In this document: positions 56,486-64,000 of the stretch, one piece after another | How the letters are laid out: the number at the start of each line of letters is the position of its first letter | Position numbering within the stretch: position 1 is the stretch's first letter | Assembly: GCA_934045905.1 (NCBI GenBank) | Contig: OW203768.1 | Span: 27,557,060 to 27,621,059, forward strand | DNA: 64,000 nucleotides | Direction of reading: 5' to 3' | DNA from: Leuctra nigra | Lineage: Eukaryota; Arthropoda; Insecta; Plecoptera; Leuctridae | The notes under the pieces: model-generated | Told to the model about the DNA's origin: nothing | Databases searched by the model: none | What the model saw: only the letters and a program-made list of their open reading frames with translations | Made by a program: the position numbers and the translations under genes

Positions 56486-57392
56486 TTGAGCGAGCGTAGC
56501 AAGCGTCACCACGGTACTCTTATGGCACTTTCTCTGTGTGTGTGTTTTTTTTTGTGGTCACACCCCAGGTCAAACCGCTCAAGCAATCAATCTGAAATTT
56601 TGTACACATACTAACGTACTCTATGCGGTCCCTGGGATCGTTTTTGAGCGGGATCCCGTGATTGGTTCAAATTTAAAAAAATGATCTTTCGATTGGTTTG
56701 TTTTATCAATTTGAAATTTTGACAAGTCATTATTACTAAAATTTTACCCAATCATACAAAGTTTCAGCCAAATCCTCCCATTGGTTAAAATTTAAAAAAA
56801 TCTTTCATATGATTTTTGAAATTTAAACTAGAACCGTATGACCGATCAACTTAAAACTTTGCATGGTCATTGGGACCAACATTATTTGTATATTTGAAAA
56901 TTTTCAGACTTATCTGTGTTTAAATCCAAAAGTTATTGAGATTTTACTGACATTTTGCGTGTTATCTGTCAAATTTCTCGAAAATGTTGATCACGGCTAC
57001 TTCGACTCTTTATAGTTCCAAGGTAGTTAGAGCAGAAACTTTCAAACAAATGAAACTGATATGACCGTTCAACAGATCGTCTAATATTGTGTAAGTACAC
57101 ACACTTTTATCATATGAGTGGTCCCAGGTATATTTTTTTAAATATATCCTATGATTTTTGAATTTTAACAAGGAACATTTTTATCATAATGGTTCAATCG
57201 ATCAACTTAAAACTTTGCATGGCTATTGGGACTAATACTTTAGGAATATTTTGAGATTTTTATACCTACAAGTCTGACGAATTTCAAGAATTATTGGCTT
57301 TTAATGATATTTTCGATATACATATTTTCGGTTCGAGGTGTTTCGCGTGTCCGTGCTCGCTCATCAACGCGTTATACAGAGCGTTTTCCTAG
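56486..57392 (+). mobile_element. Helitron-like element, copy 9 (907 bp, full length)
   Basis: The 5' A|TTGAGCGAGCGTAGCAAGCG is at 56486 and the 3' GAGCGTTTTCCTAG|T ends at 57392. It matches copy 6 over its whole length in inverse orientation. Confidence 0.82.
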
Positions 57393-58180
57393 TACTAAAT
57401 TTTGACCTATTTACACCAATCCCCGTAATAAAACAATTTTCATATATCTTTGAAAAGAATATTGTCGACCATGTCGTAGTTCTCAAATGAGTAGCAAAAT
57501 AGTTTCAATAATTTAACGGTAACAATAGAAAATAAATAGGTTATCATATTATACCTAATAAGTAATTTATTGTTTCAAATTAAACTTATTTTATACGTTT
57601 TTTGAAAATAGCAGGTAGGCAAAAATATAAATTAAGCAAACTTGTGTTTCGATTTTCACACGTTACGTACGAATATGTAATGGAGAGAGTGAAATTCAAA
57701 TCTCACTTATCAAAATCAAATTTATTTGATTGTGTGAAGTTAGGAAAGATGATCCAACTCCATACAAGTATTATTGGGGAAATTGTTTACCAATTATTTA
57801 TCCCGTGCTAAAATTCAACGACCTCGAAACTTTTATACGGCGTAATTTAAAATATATTGTGAAATTTGTTATATCTATCAATCAAAAAGTGAAAAATTTT
57901 GTAACATTTTGTCATGGCAAATTTGGTTTAAATGTCATACTCATAAAGTAAATGTTGTCCATCCCCCATCAAACCATGAACTGTTTTTGCATTAAAAATG
58001 TATCTCAGCATTCAGTAATTCAGCAATTAAATAATTGCTGAAAATCATAATTTAACTTATTCTCATTATAATTTTTTTTCAATTGAGCCTGATCTGATCT
58101 CCTCATTGTGTCAGACATAGCTCAGCAGTCTTAGCTCAACAAGCGTCTCAACAGCTCAACAAGCGTCTCAACAGCTCAAC
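57393..58180. other. Upstream region of the ABC transporter exon
   Basis: AT-rich. Immediately before the ATG a 20-bp unit (CAAGCGTCTCAACAGCTCAA) occurs twice in tandem (58140-58180), and a pyrimidine-rich acceptor-like TTGTGTCAG ends near 58116. No other coding exon was recognised. Confidence 0.4.
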
Positions 58181-58305
58181 ATGTTGAACAGGGTTGACTC
58201 AGAAGCTGCTGTGCGCGTGCGCGGCGCAGTCAAGGCATTTAGAAGCGGGAAAGACCACCAACTTGTGCTGGATCACTTGGACATGACTGTACCTAAGGGA
58301 TGCAT
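58181..58305 (+). CDS. First coding exon of an ABC transporter (ABCH/ABCG-like), partial
   Basis: A 41-codon exon, ATG at 58181, ending at a consensus donor (GCAT|GTAAGT) in phase 2. Its translation VRVRGAVKAFRSGKDHQLVL followed by DHLDMTVPKGC is the start of the nucleotide-binding domain of arthropod ABCH and ABCG23-like half transporters, just before the Walker A motif (normally YGLLG.SGCGKTT), which must lie in the next exon. ABCH proteins are plasma-membrane half transporters, some needed for moving lipids to the cuticle barrier. No following exon was found up to base 64000, so intron 1 exceeds 5.6 kb. Only the motif around VLDHLDMTVPKG supports the assignment, and ABCH cannot be separated from ABCG here. 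Confidence 0.72.
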
Positions 58306-59070
58306 GTAAGTTGAACGTACATGTACTTTTCCCCATACTTTGGAATGATCTTTGGAACCCAATTAATTAGCGATTCACTAGCAAATTGTGATATGTACAA
58401 AGTAGAAAAAGGTACGAAAAAAACGGTTTAAAAGTGGAAGCGTTCCGGTCTTCGTGCTATACAAGATAGTTCGGGCGCAATCAGCTATGTGGAAACCAAG
58501 CGTCCTGCTAGCTTCTTTGGTAACGCAAAGGACCGATTAGATGAAACCCCAGGATACTATTCCAAATCTTTCATCTCATTCCGACCGAATTCTTTTCAGC
58601 GAAATGCAATGTTAATAGCAATGCATTTTTTTCTGAAACGAGATCAAAAAGAGACATAGCACTCGCGTGGACTCGAATTCTAGTTGGGGTGTGCTCAATC
58701 GAGCGAAGATGGATTTTTTTTTGAAATACCGAAATGTATAAAACATCATAAACATATTTATTTATAAAATGCTCAACGTACCTATCTCAACTGCAACCCC
58801 AGTCTTATGACGAGTTTTCAATTACATAACTCAGGAGGAATGGAAACAACATTTTTATGTTGGTTTCTCTTTTTTTTTAAATATGACACATTATTGTGTT
58901 GTTTACATCTTTTTCCTTATAGAATCATCTATCAATAATTTTTTTTTTATCGAACTATCAATATAAAAAACAAATAGAGCCGATTTCGTTGACCGCCATA
59001 AGATAGCCTTGTGAGAAACTGCACTCGAGAAGTGTTTAACTTTACAAGGGAAATTAAATGGCATGATTAG
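58306..59070. other. Start of ABC transporter intron 1
   Basis: AT-rich intronic sequence without recognised exon or repeat. Confidence 0.4.
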
Positions 59071-59082
59071 CAATCAGTACCT

Positions 59083-59522
59083 CCCCACGACGGCTGTCAC
59101 CTTAGCGCGGTGGTGGGGAATGTGTTGGCCAATGATCCACTGCAGCTAAGCCGGCGAGCATATGCTCATGTGTAAGGGTTACACATGCCGGACAGGTCAG
59201 TGCTGAGGTCCAGACAAAGAGCCGCTAGGGTCGACCTAACCATGTCCTCCCTTGAATTTGCGGTCCCCTCGGGCCGGCCTTCCCCCTCGAGATAGTGATC
59301 TCCCTTAAATCGGGTCCCGCCGGCCCGAACCCTCACGCCCCCGGTCTGTCCCCATTCCGGCCTGGCCTTCCCACCAATGCCGGACTCCCCCGGATCGGAC
59401 TCGTTAGGTCGCCCCCTTCCCATGTCCTCCACTTGTAATCAACAAAGTTAAAAGTTAAAATAATTGTGCGCAATATAACCTCGTCGTTGACGCGCCGTTA
59501 AACCATAATAACCTAATCAAAT
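59083..59522 (+). mobile_element. GC-rich SINE-like retroposon, copy 2, with 12-bp target duplication
   Basis: 440 bp in ABC transporter intron 1. The duplication CAATCAGTACCT lies at 59071-59082 and 59523-59534. It starts CCCCACGACGGCTGTCACC and ends with AACCTAATCAAAT, matching 53625-54085 end to end in the opposite orientation. Confidence 0.85.
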
Positions 59523-59783
59523 CAATCAGTACCTATAGCCAAAAAATATGAAGGTCTAATGCATGACCCGATCAGCCCAGCCCCCATAAATAATGATTTG
59601 TCGAGTACCTGTGCCTGACCTTTGGGTCATCCACTCGTGGTTTACAGTCATTGAAAATTCAAGGTTGAGTCCCGTACACGGCATATTCCTCTACTGCCTA
59701 CTAACACTTACCTTACCTGTTGTCTACGTGTACGTCCTCCCGTCCCTCACTGCCGGCACCCTCTTTCGTCCCGTACTGTCTTA

Positions 59784-61727
59784 TCCCAGAAAAAACACTC
59801 CGTGTAAAAATACCAGCCAAGTCTCTTTACTTTAAAAAAATTCAACACCGAAAAGGAGTGAAATCAAAAAAGGAGCCAAGTCAATGACATTTCCAAATAT
59901 TTAATCGTATCTTTGAAATAAAAGTATAGACACCGAGAAATACTTTACAAAAGGACTTGGCGCATCGTTTTTTTAAAGACATTTTTCTATTCATAAGCGT
60001 AATATGCCATTTATATACAACCGTCATTAAGAACTTTTATCATAATAGGGACACATCTTTCAATTACATATTATATATACATACTGTAAATAATTTTCTA
60101 TTTGAATATGTACACATGAAACTTGTTGCCTATGTTTGTAATAAATACACAATAGATATCTTCGTAATATTGTTTCGTGGTCAACATATTAATTAAGTCT
60201 CATGCGTTATACCTTCTCATCATGAAATAAATTTCTATTAATCCCCAATTTATAATAGTACATTTCACGACGTACACAGTGACGGCACATTGAATTTCTT
60301 TAACATTTTTAACTTTATACACTTTACACTTGAAAAGTATATAATAGTGTTCTATCGATAGTTAGTAATTTATTTGACAACGTTTCAAGATTTCCCTCAG
60401 AGTCAAGATCATATTATGAAAAGATACCCATCTAATATCACCATATTAACAGTGTTTTAAGAATATATATGAGCGCACTTCTTTGTTATTTAATTCTTTT
60501 ACCATATCACTTATCTATTACAACATGAAATCTTTCTTCTATCGCCATTGACAAAACTATAAAATAGCAATTACTAAAAGTAGCTTGATTCATAGCTTGA
60601 GTAGCTTGATGGCTCTAATAGAAAGAGGAAAAGTACTTAAACTTGTACATTTCTTTCCACTTTTAGGATAGAAAGATGTCTTTAAAAAAACGATGCGCCA
60701 AGTCCTTTTGTAAAGTATTTCTCGGTGTTTGTACTTTTATTTCAAAGATACGATTAAATATTTGGAAATGTCATTGACTTGGCTCCTTTTTTGATATCAC
60801 TCCTTTTCAGTGTTGAATTTTTTTAAAGTAAAGAGACTTGGCTGGTATTTTTACACGGAGTGTTTTTTATGGGGATATCACTCCTTTTTTCAGTTTATTC
60901 TTATAACTTGTAACATTGTTTCACCAATGACTATAATTCCTTAAAAAAATACGCCTTTGTGGTTTGGTTGCTAAGAAGAATTGTGTTTGGTGCTAAATGT
61001 AAGCTTAAAATTATATTCCATGATGAATTGCGAAAGCATCGTTCCAATCGGTCCAACTGTTCTCGAGTTATCGCATCACTTCCAGTTTTCAAAATGGCGG
61101 CTGACATCACTGCCACCTAATATCTGTATCTTAAATGTTATGTAACATTATAAGCCTTCTGAATATGTATTTATTGTTATAAGAGATGGTTTTAGTCAGA
61201 TTTGGCATTGTTATGGCGTCATTTCCGGTTTTAGTAATAGTGCATTTCTATTTCGACTATTGATGTTTCATATAGATGACCGTCTGAATCGATTGGCGCA
61301 AATTTCGTTTCGATCGGTTCAGCCGTTTTCGAGATATGACGTCACTTCCGGTTTCAAAATGGCGGCATAAAACCGGTTATAGCAAAAGGCACCTTAGACG
61401 CCAAAAGTGCACACGTCGTAAAAATTTCAGATCGATCGGTTAACCCGTTTAGGTTGTACTGTTTTCACGGCCATCTTGCTCGCAAATGACATAACCTGTT
61501 GTTCCCAAATTTGGTATAGGGGGTGGGGTGGGCCATAGCTCGAAATTAAGATATTTCGCAACAATGTGAGATTTTCCAATGTTGAGATCCAGTAGGCCGA
61601 AAATGCCATGTTGTTGCTTACAGTAAAAGTGTTTGGTCTGCTCCTCAGTTTATTAGGCATTTACAGTATGTTGAGTGAGTGTGAGTGTACCGTACGACTT
61701 GGCTGGGTGGAGCGACCGCTCCACTAG
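59784..61727 (+). mobile_element. Second Helitron-like/foldback family, copy B (1.94 kb)
   Basis: It starts CCCAGAAAAAACACTCCGTG and ends with the hairpin GTGGAGCGACCGCTCCAC followed by TAG. The internal inverted pair is at 59784-60000 against 60663-60870. One intact ATGACGTCACTTCCGGT (61336-61352) and two decayed versions (near 61070 and 61212) correspond to the units in copy A. Two bases later a third copy starts. Confidence 0.65.
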
Positions 61728-61729
61728 AT

Positions 61730-61870
61730 CCCAGAAAAAAACACTCAGTGTAAAAAAAGGCAGCCAAGTCTCCTACTTAAAAAAAAATCAACACTGAAAA
61801 GGAGTGATTTTAAAAAAGAAGCCCAGTCAATGCCGTTTCCAAACATTAATTTGTATCTATCTTTGAAATA
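61730..61870 (+). mobile_element. Second family, copy C, truncated
   Basis: CCCAGAAAAAAACACTCAGTG starts 2 bp after the end of copy B in the same orientation. Similarity stops near TCTTTGAAATAAAAATAT, where a solo end of the first Helitron-like family follows. Confidence 0.6.
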
Positions 61871-61978
61871 AAAATATAAAAATATAAACAAAAAAACAAA
61901 AAGAAAACAAGAAAAAAACAAAAAAACAAATAAAACAGAGGTCCGTGCCAAAAGAGCAAATAAGAGTCGCTCGCTCAA
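61871..61978 (-). mobile_element. Solo 5' end of the first Helitron-like family
   Basis: On the minus strand A|TTGAGCGAGCGACTC, then GGCACGGACCTCTGTTTTAT and a T-rich block. No 3' end. Confidence 0.6.
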
Positions 61979-63236
61979 TAATATAGGTATTGCTGGCCAT
62001 CGAATTTTTAACAATTTTCAAACCTAATTTTGGCATCCTCGCCATTTTGGCATTTTGGCCCCGGCCGAGAGGGTCGATAATTTGTTTCCCAACCATTCTC
62101 AGATTGTTCGACTAATTGTTTTGAATATCATATTTTCAAGTTCCTTGAATCCTTCAACCCGTTAAATTTTCTCTTAGCCACTGGACAAGCAGTCCATTAC
62201 AATATTATACATTATTTTGAATTTCAATTATTTGGAGAGTAATCGATTTTGAGAAATGAGGGGGATGGGGGGGGGGTAGGAAGACCTTAACAACTGTGAT
62301 TTAATTAACGAACGTCCCCCTAGATGGTTGTGTTGCATTGGCTGTTTCCCCGGTTTCAACCGATAAATCCCACAGATAACTGTATCGGGACATTGTACCG
62401 GACCTTAGTAATAGGTATAAATGATCGAATGTTGGAGGTTATAAAAATAACACTGTGATTGCATCAATCTCATGAACCTTGTCAGAGGTTGTAAAGCGTT
62501 CTTGATGGATATCAGCGGTGGCAGGTGCATTACACTGTTTGTACTTGGATACGCTCAATAAATTATACAGCCGAATAGCATTGAAATCGAGCAAAACTTG
62601 AACCAATAATACAAAGTACCATCTAGGGGGAAAGTCGGGATTAACATGAACGCATTTAATCATGAACATTACATGAATATCACATTTGTAGTTCTAAAAT
62701 GTTTGCCATTTCTCAAATAACAAGTCTACTAACAAAACCAAACTCACAGGAAATAGTTGAAATCGATCGCAAATTCGGATTTGTCGTGGAACTTTCTCAA
62801 TGAATTTGGAATAAATGAAATGATCTTATTTTTCTATTCAGCGGCCTGAATATAATAATGAACAGGGTCAACAACAGGATTGTCACCCAATAACAAAAAA
62901 AGGGCAATGACAATTTCTTCTCTGGCCCATTCTTGAGGGTGGTTTATTGTCGTCTTGCATAAATAACAAAAAAATATATTTCCCTTAACTTGTCAAAAAT
63001 CTTGGCGTACTGACTAAAATAAACAGTTTAGACATTTACTTCTTTCCATGAAATTATTGTCTGTAACCTTCCAGGGAACCATAATGCCAAATATGACATC
63101 TCTTCACCCCAGCATTGAAATAAAATGTCACCTTCATCACATAATATATTGACGTGCATTCGATCATATATTGAGCAGTTATGAGATTTTTAAAAACCGT
63201 CGATTAAAGTGTTGATTTTTAGTTAAACATAGTAAG
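61979..63236. other. ABC transporter intron 1, unannotated part
   Basis: AT-rich with a short G-rich run at about 62260-62277. I see no exon, RNA gene or repeat that I can support. Confidence 0.4.
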
Positions 63237-64000
63237 GCGCCACATACAATGTATTGTATTATATTTGGGTTATTGGGCGCCACTGACAATATATTGTATA
63301 ACAGCTTTGTGTTATTGGGCGCCACTGACAATGTATTGTATTGCAGCTATGGGTTGTTGGGCGCCACTGACAATGCATTGTATTACAGCTATGGGTTGTT
63401 GGGCGCCACTGACAATGTATTGTATTACAGCTATGGGTTGTTGGTCGCCACTGACAATGTATTGTATTACAGCTATGGGTTGTTGGGCGCCACTGACAAT
63501 GCATTGTATTACAGCTATGGGTTGTTGGGTGCCACTGACAATGTATTGTATTACAGCTATGAGTTGTTGGTCGCCACTGACAATGTATTGTATTACAGCT
63601 ATGGGTTGTTGGTCGCCACTGACAATGCATTGTATTACAGCTATGGGTTGTTGGGCGCCACTGACAATGCATTGTATTACAGCTATGGGTTGTTGGGCGC
63701 CACTGACAATGCATTGTATTACAGCTATGGGTTGTTGGGCGCCACTGACAATGTATTGTATTACAGCTATGGGTTGTTGGGCGCCACTGACAATGCATTG
63801 TATTACAGCTATGGGTTGTTGGGCGCCACTGACAATGTATTGTATTACAGCTAGGGTTGTTGGGCGCCACTGACAATGTATTGTATTACAGCTAGGGTTG
63901 TTGGGCGCCACTGACAATGTATTGTATTACAGCTATGGGTTGTTGGGCGCCACTGACAATGTATTGTATTACAGCTATGGGTTGTTGGGCGCCACTGACA
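63237..64000. repeat. 42-bp minisatellite running off the right edge
   Basis: About 18 units of GGGTTGTTGGGCGCCACTGA then CAATGTATTGTATTACAGCTAT. The first two units are more diverged. The 42-bp (14-codon) length keeps several frames on both strands open for about 200 codons, which explains the four long overlapping frames here; none has gene context. Two units lack 1 bp (CTAGGGTTG) near 63853 and 63892. Confidence 0.95.

Noticed and set aside
63249..63917. Four overlapping frames of about 200 codons on both strands
   Set aside because: Artefact of the 42-bp minisatellite, whose length is a multiple of three.

Overview
This is a eukaryotic window, AT-rich and full of repeats, with small exons bounded by GT-AG (and apparently two GC-AG) introns. 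The gene set (CYP4-clan P450, acyl-CoA desaturase, CRAL-TRIO protein, clip-like serine protease homolog, ABCH/ABCG-type ABC transporter, NRF-6-like protein) and an arthropod TCAGT initiator with a TATA box point to an insect. The repeat style suggests a hemipteran, but the species cannot be fixed from the sequence alone. One 200-N assembly gap lies at 53157-53356.

Genes, left to right: (1) first exon of an NRF-6-like membrane protein, minus strand, 561-807, continuing off the left edge; (2) a complete five-exon non-catalytic serine protease homolog, minus strand, 2978-6272, with a recognisable core promoter; (3) a complete four-exon cytochrome P450, minus strand, 16171-21057; (4) a complete five-exon fatty acyl-CoA desaturase, plus strand, 22805-31688, arranged head-to-head with the P450; (5) a complete five-exon CRAL-TRIO lipid-binding protein, minus strand, 34868-37208, whose last exon and 3' UTR are partly duplicated in tandem; (6) the first coding exon of an ABC transporter, plus strand, 58181-58305, whose remaining exons lie beyond the window. 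Five of the six encode proteins of lipid handling families; whether that is more than chance is not shown here.

The rest is mobile and tandem DNA. Three minisatellites (about 37-bp units at 6.4-10.4 kb, 54-bp units at 38.1-41.1 kb, 42-bp units from 63.2 kb to the right edge) account for about 7.7 kb. A non-autonomous Helitron-like family (5' TTGAGCG, 3' hairpin plus CTAG, always between A and T) is present in at least nine copies. A 1.96-kb foldback element with a 9-bp target duplication sits inside one of these copies, and a nearby copy of the same repeat shows the empty site. There are also an R2-like non-LTR retrotransposon with a 790-codon ORF, a Jockey-like LINE with one in-frame stop, an RTE-like fragment, 5S-rRNA-derived SINE copies, a GC-rich SINE-like retroposon with 12-bp target duplications, and many palindromic MITEs. 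Most other long open frames are shadows of tandem repeats or antisense readings.

Exon coordinates were assigned by hand from reading frame, splice consensus and family conservation, and are predictions.
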